Shown: positions 17,517 to 25,735 of the stretch, in pieces
Numbering within the stretch: the stretch's first letter is position 1
Layout of the letters: every line of letters starts with the position of its first letter
DNA from: an uncultured Poribacteria bacterium
Lineage (GTDB): Bacteria > Poribacteria > WGA-4E > WGA-3G
Reading direction: 5' to 3'
NCBI GenBank assembly: GCA_951812525.1
Contig: OX638316.1
Span: forward strand, 2,408,506-2,472,505
DNA: 64,000 nucleotides
Translations under genes and position numbers: made by a program
Notes under the pieces: model-generated
Told to the model about the DNA's origin: nothing
Seen by the model: only the letters and a program-made list of their open reading frames with translations
Database searches by the model: none

Positions 17517-18335
17517 CTATGTTTGAGCGACGAGTGTTAACTCTGTTTTGCCACCGAGTCCGGCGACAACAGGAAACGTTTTCTCCGCCGGTTTTCCACC
17601 TTGTGGGACGTATCGTACCTGTGGTGAGAAGTAGGCATACAATGCCGTATTCCGGGGATTTGGAGTCGTATTTGGACCCGAACCATGTACCATCAAGCTA
17701 TGGAAAAACAGTGCGCTACCCGCGGGAAGCGGAACGTCCATTTGTTGTTCTGCTACCTCTTTCCGATCAGTGAGTTCTGCATCTTGTTGACGAGCAATGT
17801 GTCCCCAGGACTGTATGCCCCATAAGTGACTCCTCGGAATCACTTTAAAACACCCGTTTTCCGGAGTAGCGTCGTTGAGCGCGATGCTCACTGTAACAAG
17901 GTTGGGTGGCTCCATGGGCCAGTACGCCGAGTCCTGATGTAATCCGTGCGAAGATCCGTGGAAAGCAGGCTTGAACATCAATGTGCTTCTGAAAAGTAAC
18001 AGATCCTGTCCGATGAGTTCTTGAACGACTGCGATGAGTTTCGGATGTTCTGCGAGATTGTGAAATATATCGGAGTACTGCCGTGTATTTTCTGCTTTCC
18101 GTAGCACCGGCAAGTCGTCTTTTTGCTTTTCGTCTTCTGCAAAGGGTTCACGTTGCACGTGCCGACGCGCGACATCCGCTCGCTTTCTGTCGGCATCCGA
18201 CGCATGCCCCGCAGCAAACTGATGCAACCGGTGAATCTCTGCTTGGCAGTCCGCTATTTCTTCTGCTGACAACAGATTTTTAACAACGAGATAGCCTTCT
18301 TTTTCAAAAAAAGTTTTTCGCGCATTCAGATCCAT
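17517..18335 (-). CDS. Phytanoyl-CoA dioxygenase family protein
   Basis: A 272-residue Fe(II)/2-oxoglutarate-dependent oxygenase of the PhyH family. Iron ligands are visible as HQD in GLHQDSAYWP and a distal His in VHGSGPNTTPNPR, whose Arg would bind 2-oxoglutarate. It starts at the ATG at 18335; the track frame from 18347 begins with TTG and overlaps the GGAGG ribosome binding site. The stop of the upstream Nramp-like gene is separated from this ATG by a single base (TAA-A-ATG), so the two are translationally coupled. The substrate is unknown; family members hydroxylate lipids, amino acids, ectoine or halogenated compounds. It is one of three PhyH genes in the window. Confidence 0.92.
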   Translation of the reverse strand: MDLNARKTFFEKEGYLVVKNLLSAEEIADCQAEIHRLHQFAAGHASDADRKRADVARRHVQREPFAEDEKQKDDLPVLRKAENTRQYSDIFHNLAEHPKLIAVVQELIGQDLLLFRSTLMFKPAFHGSSHGLHQDSAYWPMEPPNLVTVSIALNDATPENGCFKVIPRSHLWGIQSWGHIARQQDAELTDRKEVAEQQMDVPLPAGSALFFHSLMVHGSGPNTTPNPRNTALYAYFSPQVRYVPQGGKPAEKTFPVVAGLGGKTELTLVAQT

Positions 18336-18336
18336 T

Positions 18337-19758
18337 TTAGCCTCCAATCAATTGTTTAATTTCCCAGATGATACTTGAAATCGCAAAGCCTATATAGATG
18401 CATGAAGCGACGAGCATCATAAAAGTAGAAAACCGTTTCGGTTTTGCAAAGTCAGGCAGGAAGCGATAGTTCATGTAAAGTGTGAGTGGCACGTAAATCG
18501 CCATAGCAAAACCGCCCATGTATGCTGCATTAAAGAGGAATCCTAATTCACTGACATTCAACTGCTCCATTACGAAGGTTATCACACACCCACCGACGAT
18601 CCAGATACCCGCGATAAGGAGATACCACCAACTCAAGCTGCGTTTTTGTGCTCCTTGAAAGTTGGTGTAGATAATGTCAGAAATGGAACGCGACACCCCA
18701 TCAACCAGTGCAAGTTGGGTCCCAAAAAGTGTTGCAACACCGACGAGTAAAAAAATCTTCTGTCCCGCCACGCCCCAGATTTCACCTAATATCTGTGCTT
18801 CGTCGTAGATAAGCCTGCCTTGCTCTGGGACAATCCCTTGCGGGTGTAAAACCGCGAGCGCGCCGAAAATAAAAAGCAGTATGGTAAATGTATTAAGTGC
18901 CCAAAAGAAAAGTATCTGGTCGTTTTTCACATATTGCCACCATTCAATGAAACGTTTGCGGTTTTCCTCTGTTACTTCAAAGAGGAACCCTGTTGCAGGC
19001 ACCTTCTCGCTCCTACCGCGAAGTGGATTCTGTAGTCCTGGCAACTGTGCACCCATGCCGATGTTTTTATCGCGTAGATAAAATGTATAGAATAGGTTTG
19101 CCGTCCCACCCGCACCTGCGAAGACTAAGGCACTAAACAACTTTTTCACTGACATACCTGGCTCTATGTGCCCAACGTTTATCAAGCCAGCACCGAGTTC
19201 TTTCCATGTATCCATTGAGCCGACGGCGATAGCAACAAGAATCAATCCTATCGTTACGATAGCGACGAGCACTTCAACAGTATTTTCAACAGACTGATAG
19301 ACCATCTTCGGTCCGAAGAGAATGAGCGCAACCCCTGCAAACGTCACGATTGTCCAAAAGGTGTCAGAGCCCCAGCCGCCAGGTCCAAGCAGGAGTGCCT
19401 TCAAAGCAAGCCCTGATGTTCGTGCCCATCCCGGTGCTATCCAGCCCACTACTGTGAGTAGAATGAACAACGGTGCGAAACCGCGCCAGATGCGGCTATA
19501 GCCTGTATACACCGTTTCACCTGTAGCGATTGTCCAGCGACCGACCTCAAAGTTAATCCAAAGTTGGAGGAATACACCAAGTGCCGCCGCCCAGATCATG
19601 CTTCCGCCATACTCAGCGGCGATGAGGGGCCAAATCACACTCTCACCGGCACCGATGGACAAACCGACCAAGATAGCCCCTGGACCCGCAATTTTCCAAA
19701 AAGGCAACTGCTTCTCTGGTAACTCAACAATTTTAAAATCGTCAAGCGGTTGATACAT
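18337..19758 (-). CDS. Nramp-like membrane transporter lacking the DPGN motif
   Basis: A 473-residue polytopic membrane protein with about 11 hydrophobic spans. The first span reads GPGAILVGLSIGAGESVIWP, which aligns with the Nramp metal-transporter helix 1, but the canonical DPGN metal-binding motif is replaced by GAGE. Later features are also Nramp-like (VGVATLFGTQLALVDGVSR near the helix 6-8 region). A long hydrophilic loop of about 60 residues follows LFYTFYLRDKNIG. Nramp proteins move Mn or Fe with protons; with this change the substrate is open. It starts after CCGGAGGAAATAAA and is coupled to the PhyH gene behind it. Confidence 0.8.
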   Translation of the reverse strand: MYQPLDDFKIVELPEKQLPFWKIAGPGAILVGLSIGAGESVIWPLIAAEYGGSMIWAAALGVFLQLWINFEVGRWTIATGETVYTGYSRIWRGFAPLFILLTVVGWIAPGWARTSGLALKALLLGPGGWGSDTFWTIVTFAGVALILFGPKMVYQSVENTVEVLVAIVTIGLILVAIAVGSMDTWKELGAGLINVGHIEPGMSVKKLFSALVFAGAGGTANLFYTFYLRDKNIGMGAQLPGLQNPLRGRSEKVPATGFLFEVTEENRKRFIEWWQYVKNDQILFFWALNTFTILLFIFGALAVLHPQGIVPEQGRLIYDEAQILGEIWGVAGQKIFLLVGVATLFGTQLALVDGVSRSISDIIYTNFQGAQKRSLSWWYLLIAGIWIVGGCVITFVMEQLNVSELGFLFNAAYMGGFAMAIYVPLTLYMNYRFLPDFAKPKRFSTFMMLVASCIYIGFAISSIIWEIKQLIGG

Positions 19759-19788
19759 TTTATTTCCTCCGGTGCGTGACCATTAAGC

Positions 19789-22719
19789 TTACGTTATGGC
19801 ATCCCGTAACACTTCAATGGGATGCTTCGGTTGCACACCTGTCCCGTGTTCAAGTTGGTGTCTACAGGAGAAACCAGCAGCACTAAGTGTGAAGCTTCCG
19901 GGTGGTTTCTCACGAACAGCTCCGAAGAGCCGCAATTCGCCGATATTCATAGAGAGTTCATAGTGTGCCTTCTCGTATCCGAACGCACCCGCCATACCAC
20001 AGCAGCTCGAATCGATTACTGTGACCTTGTGTGCAGCGGGTAGACTTAACATCTTCACAGTTGGCTGTATACCGACAAGTGCCCGCTGATGGCAGTGTCC
20101 GTGCAGCAAGATATCCCGCTGTTCCGTCGAGAATTCCAGAGGCAATTCACCATTTTCAATCAGTTGTACAAAAAATTCCTCAAACGAATAGGTTGCTTCA
20201 GCGACACGTTTCGCGTCAGGTGTCCCGATTAATTCGACATAATCATCGGTAATCGCGGATGTACAACTTGGCTCACACCCGATAATAGGGATTCCTTGGT
20301 CAACGTAGACGCTAAGCGCGTTGATGTTGTAACTCGCATTCTCGATTGCTCGATCAAGCATCCCTTCTGAGATGAGTGGACGACCGCAGCAACGCTTTTC
20401 AGGCAGAAGCACCTCGAATCCGCAGGATTCCAACAGTTCCACTGCAGCTTTGCCAATAGAAGGTTCGCTGTAGTTCATAAAGGTATCGGAAAAAAGAACA
20501 ACTTTCTTGTCTGATGTCCGTCGGGAACGACGCTTCCGAAACCACTGTTCATAGGTAGGACGTACAAAGGTGGGCATATCCCGTCTTCGGTCAACACCAA
20601 TTACTTTCTCAGCAATCCATTTGGAAAGTGTATTGTTGACTGCCCAGCTGGAGAGCGGGGCAAACATTGAACCGAGCGGCGCGAGTGCCCCGATTTCACC
20701 GAACAACCGTCGGTGCAACGGTAAGCCGTTTGCTTTGTGATAGTGCGCAAGCACCTCATACTTAATCTTCGCCATATCCACGTTGGATGGACATTCTGCC
20801 TTGCAAGCTTTACACCCAAGGCATAAATCCAAAACATCTTGTAGCCGTTCACCCGTGAGTTCCGTATGTGGTAATGCCCCTGAAATAATAGACCGAAGTG
20901 CATTCGCGCGGCCACGCGTAGAGTGTTCCTCTTCACGTGTGCCGATGAAGGAGGGGCACATGGTGCCAGTCAGCGTTTTTCTGCATGCACCGACCCCATT
21001 ACACATCTCAATTGCTCTACCAAACCCTTCTTGGCTGGAAAAGTCAAAGTAGGTGTCAACTTTAACAGTACTGTAATCTGTGCCGAAGCGAAGGTTTTCT
21101 GTCATCGGCGGGGCATCAACGATTTTACCCGGATTCATAATACCATCCGGATCAAAAGCTTTTTTCACCTCCGTGAATGCTTGGTATAGTTGCGTACCGA
21201 ACATACTTTCTATCCATTCACTCCGGACGAGTCCGTCACCGTGTTCTCCACTCACCGCACCGTCCAATTCCAGGAGTAGGTCTCGGACTTCACGAGCGAT
21301 GTCATGCATCTTCTGAATATCAGTTTCGGATTTTAGGTTGACGATAGGGCGGTTGTGCAACAGTCCAACACTTGCATGCGCGTAGTAAGCGGCGGTAGTG
21401 TCATGCGATGTAACGATCTCGTCAAAACGGCGGACATACTCTGGTAGATTCTCTATCGGAACTGCGGCATCTTCGACGAAGCCGACCGGTTTTGCATCAC
21501 CTGTCATACCCATCAGCAAGCCGAGTCCGGCTTTTCGTGTTTCCCAGACACGTGATTTTTCTTCAGCAGTAAGGCAGCGCACGAAGGCGTACCCGAACCC
21601 TGTACTTTTCAACGTCTTTTCAAGTCTATCCAGCTGCGATTCCAATTCCGCTTGCGTTTCACCGTAAAATTCGACCGCAAGAAGCGCAGCCGGTTCACCT
21701 TGTATGAAGGTTGTAAGCCGTGAAAACTCTAATGAGCTTCGCGCCATATCGAGGATTGTTTTGTCTATGAGTTCTACGGCAGTGGGGTTGCATTCCAGGA
21801 TGGGTTGCATTGCCTCCATAGAGGCGATGAGTGATTCAAAATGGACGACACACAGTGCCGTTAGTTTGGGAATTGGAACAAGGTTCACTGTTGCCTCAAC
21901 GGTTGTGGCGAGTGTCCCTTCAGAACCGATGAGGATTTTTGTCAGACTGAATGGGTGATTTTCATCGCATCCGTCGCGACGATAGGGCGTGACCTCTTTT
22001 GAACCGGCATCTGTAATGAATTCATCAAGATTATAACCCGCAACACGGCGTAAGATACGCGGATAGCGTTTGCGGATTTCTGCTTCGTTATCTGCGCATA
22101 TTCGACAGAGTTCTCGGTAGATATTTGATTCTAATGTATCCGCCCGCTTTTTAGTTTCTAATTCTTGAAGTGATATAGGTGCTGCTGTGATTTCGTCGGC
22201 ATTGGAAAGCACTAAATCAATCGACATGACGTGATCAATGGTTTTACCATAAATAAGCGAATGTGAACCTGCTGAATTGTTTCCGATGGTGCCACCGACG
22301 TTTGCTCGACTACTCGTGGCAACATCAGGAGCATACATCAAACCGTGTGGTTTTAGCTTATCGTTCAACTCATCTAAGACGATACCAGGCTGAACACGTG
22401 CCCAGCGTTCATCGACGTTCACCTCAAGCAGTTGATTCATGTATTTGGACATATCCAGCACAATTGCCTCACCGACGCTTTGCCCAGCAAGGCTCGTACC
22501 TCCACCACGCGGAAGGATCGGAACCTTGTGTTCTGACGCGATTTGTACTGTTCTTATAACGTCTTGCTTGTTTTTTGGAATTACGACACCTATCGGTTGG
22601 ATCTGGTAGAGGCTTGCGTCTGTGCTATAGAGTGCTTTAGAATACAGATCGAAGCGAACCTCTCCGGCAAGCGTGTCGGATAATTGCTGTTCAAGGGTTT
22701 CCGATATGGAGGTATTCAT
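19789..22719 (-). CDS. FAD-linked oxidase fused to Fe-S/CCG domains (GlcD-GlcF type)
   Basis: A 976-residue two-part dehydrogenase for a 2-hydroxy acid such as D-lactate, glycolate or 2-hydroxyglutarate. The N-terminal half is a PCMH-type FAD domain (VPILPRGGGTSLAGQS, then GTIGNNSAGSHSLIYG) with an FAD-oxidase C domain (SGEHGDGLVRSEWIE). The C-terminal half holds ferredoxin-like Cys clusters (CNGVGACRKTLTGTMCPS, then CLGCKACKAECPSNVDMAK). Two CCG motifs (KRCCGRPLIS and SSCCGMAGAFGYE) follow, as in GlcF/heterodisulfide reductase subunits. Electrons probably pass to quinone. I prefer the ATG at 22719 over the GTG at 22752, which lacks a ribosome binding site; the ATG site is also weak (GGAC). 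Confidence 0.93.
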   Translation of the reverse strand: MNTSISETLEQQLSDTLAGEVRFDLYSKALYSTDASLYQIQPIGVVIPKNKQDVIRTVQIASEHKVPILPRGGGTSLAGQSVGEAIVLDMSKYMNQLLEVNVDERWARVQPGIVLDELNDKLKPHGLMYAPDVATSSRANVGGTIGNNSAGSHSLIYGKTIDHVMSIDLVLSNADEITAAPISLQELETKKRADTLESNIYRELCRICADNEAEIRKRYPRILRRVAGYNLDEFITDAGSKEVTPYRRDGCDENHPFSLTKILIGSEGTLATTVEATVNLVPIPKLTALCVVHFESLIASMEAMQPILECNPTAVELIDKTILDMARSSLEFSRLTTFIQGEPAALLAVEFYGETQAELESQLDRLEKTLKSTGFGYAFVRCLTAEEKSRVWETRKAGLGLLMGMTGDAKPVGFVEDAAVPIENLPEYVRRFDEIVTSHDTTAAYYAHASVGLLHNRPIVNLKSETDIQKMHDIAREVRDLLLELDGAVSGEHGDGLVRSEWIESMFGTQLYQAFTEVKKAFDPDGIMNPGKIVDAPPMTENLRFGTDYSTVKVDTYFDFSSQEGFGRAIEMCNGVGACRKTLTGTMCPSFIGTREEEHSTRGRANALRSIISGALPHTELTGERLQDVLDLCLGCKACKAECPSNVDMAKIKYEVLAHYHKANGLPLHRRLFGEIGALAPLGSMFAPLSSWAVNNTLSKWIAEKVIGVDRRRDMPTFVRPTYEQWFRKRRSRRTSDKKVVLFSDTFMNYSEPSIGKAAVELLESCGFEVLLPEKRCCGRPLISEGMLDRAIENASYNINALSVYVDQGIPIIGCEPSCTSAITDDYVELIGTPDAKRVAEATYSFEEFFVQLIENGELPLEFSTEQRDILLHGHCHQRALVGIQPTVKMLSLPAAHKVTVIDSSCCGMAGAFGYEKAHYELSMNIGELRLFGAVREKPPGSFTLSAAGFSCRHQLEHGTGVQPKHPIEVLRDAIT

Positions 22720-22794
22720 ATTTTTGTCCAAAAAAACGATGATGTATCTCACGAACTGTAGCTTGGTTATGCAGCGATAAAAAAATAGAAAAAT

Positions 22795-22823
22795 TTGACA
22801 TCATCGTCTGAGTAAGGTATAAT
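22795..22823 (+). promoter_or_regulatory. Consensus sigma-70 promoter of tRNA-Leu
   Basis: Perfect TTGACA and TATAAT hexamers with a 17-nt spacer, ending 13 nt before the tRNA. It shows that the housekeeping sigma factor reads the classical consensus. Confidence 0.9.
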
Positions 22824-22836
22824 TAACTTACAGAGT

Positions 22837-22919
22837 GCCCCTGTGGTGGAATTGGTATACACGGCAGGTTGAGGGCCTGTGCCTTAATTGGCATGCTGGT
22901 TCGAGTCCAGTCGGGGGCA
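22837..22919 (+). tRNA. tRNA-Leu (anticodon GAG)
   Basis: An 83-nt class II tRNA. Acceptor arms GCCCCTG/CGGGGGC pair fully with one G-U. The anticodon loop is TTGAGGG with GAG. It has a long variable arm and a TTCGAGT T-loop. The 3' CCA is not encoded. It stands alone, opposite in orientation to its neighbours. Confidence 0.96.
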
Positions 22920-22941
22920 TTACTCCTTTTTTTGGTCCACT

Positions 22942-24093
22942 CTATCCAGCATTTCCCAGCAATTCTTGGTATACCTGATACGTTCGTTCTGCAATTGTTT
23001 CCCACGTAAAATTTTCGATGCGAGAGAGCCCTCGGGCTACCAGCGTATTCCGAAGGCTGGTATCGTGTGCGATTTGATGTATGCGCTCTGCCAAGGTATC
23101 CGCATCTGCTTCAGGAAAAACCAGTCCTGCATCATCAATCACGTGTGGAATTTCGCCAGAGTCGGAACCAATGACGGGCACTTCGCATGCCATTCCTTCT
23201 ATGAGCACTCTCCCAAAGAATTCAACCCATTCTGCTGTTGTCCGAGAGGGTAGGACTAAAGTGTCCATACAATTAATATAAGCGGGCACCTCTTCAGGTG
23301 GCACCGCATCTATCCACACAACCTGTTCGGAAATACCGAGAGTTTCAGCAATCTTCTGGAAATGAGATTTATCTTCTCCTTGTCCGACGATAAGGAGTTT
23401 GTAGGCGTATGAGGTATCTTGACTTATAAGGCAGGCAAGTGCCTCAAGCAGTGTGTCTATACCCTTCATTCGTAGCAGCCTGCCAACATAACCGATGACG
23501 AAACAGTCCTTGAGTCGCAATGAATTTCGCAGTTCGCTGACATCCATCTTATAGAAGTGGCGCACGTCAACGCCATTTGGAAACGGAGTCTGTTGTCCGG
23601 TGTAACCTCGTTTGGTTAAAATTTCGCCGGCGTTTACACTGAGCGGAAAGGCTCTATCGGTTTCCCGAAAAACGCGATGTTCGATCCACACAGGCAGTAC
23701 GCCAAATCGCTGTTTGATAGGTATACTGAGTGAGGTGCGAAAGATAAAACGGCTGTTCGGACAATACTTGCGTTTCAAGCGAACTGTCTGTAGCGCGTTA
23801 AGGCTCCATGCCTCTTCCTCTAAGTGAATAATATCCGGTTGGAAGTCCCGAAAATGGGGCTTCACGCCGCGGTGGTAGTAAAAACGGCTCCCATACCCGG
23901 AGAAGCGGATTGGACACGGAAATTCCTCACAAGGTGTATCTGGTTCCCGCTCAAAAACAATATCTTGAAAGCTTTCATACCAGCGTGTAGGCGTGATAAC
24001 ACGTAGCGTGACATCCGGACGCTCAGCGATAAGCGCGAATTTCCGCCGGTACGGCTTCATAATATAGGAATGAGAGAGGACTAAGACACGCAC
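22942..24093 (-). CDS. Glycosyltransferase family 4 protein
   Basis: A 383-residue GT-B fold glycosyltransferase. The N-terminal domain begins RVLVLSHSYI. The C-terminal GT1-type domain shows IGYVGRLLRMKGIDTLLEAL, the donor-binding VLPSRTTAEWVEFFGRV and EGMACEVPVIGSDSGEIPH. It should transfer an activated sugar in surface polysaccharide or glycolipid synthesis. It starts with GTG at 24093 without a clear ribosome binding site, but the next Met would cut the first beta strand. The stop lies 22 nt from the tRNA-Leu gene that converges on it. Donor and acceptor are unknown. Confidence 0.92.
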   Translation of the reverse strand: MRVLVLSHSYIMKPYRRKFALIAERPDVTLRVITPTRWYESFQDIVFEREPDTPCEEFPCPIRFSGYGSRFYYHRGVKPHFRDFQPDIIHLEEEAWSLNALQTVRLKRKYCPNSRFIFRTSLSIPIKQRFGVLPVWIEHRVFRETDRAFPLSVNAGEILTKRGYTGQQTPFPNGVDVRHFYKMDVSELRNSLRLKDCFVIGYVGRLLRMKGIDTLLEALACLISQDTSYAYKLLIVGQGEDKSHFQKIAETLGISEQVVWIDAVPPEEVPAYINCMDTLVLPSRTTAEWVEFFGRVLIEGMACEVPVIGSDSGEIPHVIDDAGLVFPEADADTLAERIHQIAHDTSLRNTLVARGLSRIENFTWETIAERTYQVYQELLGNAG

Positions 24094-24143
24094 AACTGTT
24101 TGTTATTTCGGTTTTATTGAGAGCATTCTGAATTTGCTACTGA

Positions 24144-24536
24144 TTATTCCTCCTCCGAGTTCTCTGTAGATCCAATAAACACTGTATTCGGTTCCTGATT
24201 CCGGATGGTAAAATCCATTTCGGGGCCTGTCTCTACCTCTACTTCTGCGTCATTTGATGCAGCGAGGACATCCATCAAACCCTCAAGACGTTCTCGGACG
24301 TCGGTACGCTCTTGCGCAATAGCTAATCGTTCTAAATTCAGTTCTTCTTCAAGGTCGCGATTACGCTCTTCGAGCCTTTGAATCTGGGCATCGCGTTGTA
24401 CCACCTCATTATTGAGCCTCGCAATCTCCGCCTCGAGTTCAAGTTTATCAGCTCTCAACTCTTGAACAATCGAAATTGCAAGTTCAACATGCTCTTCCAA
24501 GTGCGATACAATACTTTGTTCCAATGATTCAGCCAT
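24144..24536 (-). CDS. Coiled-coil protein
   Basis: A 130-residue acidic protein, start ATG after AAAAGGAGACTCAACT. Residues 10-90 form an almost continuous coiled coil (EEHVELAISIVQELRADK, LEERNRDLEEELNLE), and the tail is acidic and unstructured (ENSEEE). It resembles short septum-associated or ZapB-like coiled-coil proteins in shape only. No family is recognised. It lies between the OGG1 and glycosyltransferase genes, all on the minus strand with short gaps. Confidence 0.7.
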   Translation of the reverse strand: MAESLEQSIVSHLEEHVELAISIVQELRADKLELEAEIARLNNEVVQRDAQIQRLEERNRDLEEELNLERLAIAQERTDVRERLEGLMDVLAASNDAEVEVETGPEMDFTIRNQEPNTVFIGSTENSEEE

Positions 24537-24622
24537 AGTTGAGTCTCCTTTTCAAAATTTCAGGATTGTCTGTTTGTTCGTTTTACTATAGATTCAGAAC
24601 TCTCTACTGCCAGGTTCGGTTT

Positions 24623-25504
24623 CTATTTTAAATTAATAAGCGATAGATGTTCAGCGTCTGCCCAGTCCGGACATTCATGAACGTAGTGGAAGAGATACTG
24701 CTGGGCATATCCGACACCATCTCCGAAATAGTTGTACGCGAATTCACGTATTTCGCGATGCGTGGCACGCCGGCGCAGATAAAGGGTCTCAAAAATGCGT
24801 TTTATCCAGACATCAATCGGCAGTGCTGCAAGATGTCCAAGCGAAAATAAACAGATGCAATCTGCTACCTTTTCACCGATACCTTTTCGCCGGATTAATG
24901 CTTGTTTCGCTTCAGGATATGACAATTTTTTTAGTGAAGTGAGTTCAAGTTCACCACTAATTACTGCACGCGCGGTGTCCTGAAGGTAACTGGCTCGGTA
25001 ACCGGTGCCGCATGCAAGGAGATCAGCCTCAGTTGCTGTCGCAAGGGCATGCGGGCTCGGAAAACTATAGTCCTCGTACGCTGCGATCCTTAATTTTTTC
25101 CCGTAACGCTCAGAAAGCCTACGGATAATCCCGCGGATTCGAGAAACATTGTTGTTTTGTGATAAAATAAAGGAGGCTATTGTTTCCCAGAGTTCTTGGT
25201 TCAAAATGTGCATGCCCCAGAGGGTCTGGATTGTCCGATGAATGTAGGGATCGTTGTCAACTTCCGCAAGGAGTTTCGGGACATCGCGCCCCAGATCCAG
25301 GTAGTGACGAAGATATGGGAGAAAAGTCGTCTCGTCTTCGCTGGTGGAACTCTCAACATGTAGCACTGTCTCTTGTTGGGAAATTTTGAGTATCCGTTCC
25401 TCCACAACACCATAGTAGGCATCATCTATCTTGTTCCATCGAAATGATTGTCCAGATTCCAAGGTGTATTTCAGACTAAAATCTGTTACATTCTGAATTT
25501 GCAT
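24623..25504 (-). CDS. ogg: OGG1-type 8-oxoguanine DNA glycosylase/lyase
   Basis: A 293-residue HhH-GPD base-excision enzyme. It has an N-terminal OGG_N-like domain (FSLKYTLESGQSFRWN), then WETIASFILSQNNNVSRI and the helix-hairpin-helix ALIRRKGIGEKVADCI with the catalytic Lys. The catalytic Asp is in LPIDVWIKRI. These are hallmarks of the OGG1 family, which removes 8-oxoguanine opposite C and nicks the strand. The FSLKYTL..GQSFRW opening distinguishes it from AlkA and MutY, and no Fe-S Cys cluster is present. Bacterial versions are sporadic. It starts at an ATG without a strong ribosome binding site. Confidence 0.9.
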   Translation of the reverse strand: MQIQNVTDFSLKYTLESGQSFRWNKIDDAYYGVVEERILKISQQETVLHVESSTSEDETTFLPYLRHYLDLGRDVPKLLAEVDNDPYIHRTIQTLWGMHILNQELWETIASFILSQNNNVSRIRGIIRRLSERYGKKLRIAAYEDYSFPSPHALATATEADLLACGTGYRASYLQDTARAVISGELELTSLKKLSYPEAKQALIRRKGIGEKVADCICLFSLGHLAALPIDVWIKRIFETLYLRRRATHREIREFAYNYFGDGVGYAQQYLFHYVHECPDWADAEHLSLINLK

Positions 25505-25640
25505 TGCATATCTTGCTAATTTTTCACAAGGGCTTCCAGTCAGAACCCTTGTAGTTTCCTAATTAGTATATAGCATATTTCAAAAATTAGCAAATTTTTA
25601 TCTGATTCATTGTGATTTGCTATCCATGAACTACTACAAT

Positions 25641-25669
25641 TTGACATTCGTTGTGTTTATATGTATAAT
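25641..25669 (+). promoter_or_regulatory. Consensus sigma-70 promoter of the foldase gene
   Basis: TTGACA, a 17-nt spacer and TATAAT, 66 nt before the ATG at 25736. Confidence 0.88.
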
Positions 25670-25735
25670 ATTAATACCTCTTCATGCATGAAAGTCTGTT
25701 AGACAGCAACCAAACAGGAGATACGTTAATAAGAC

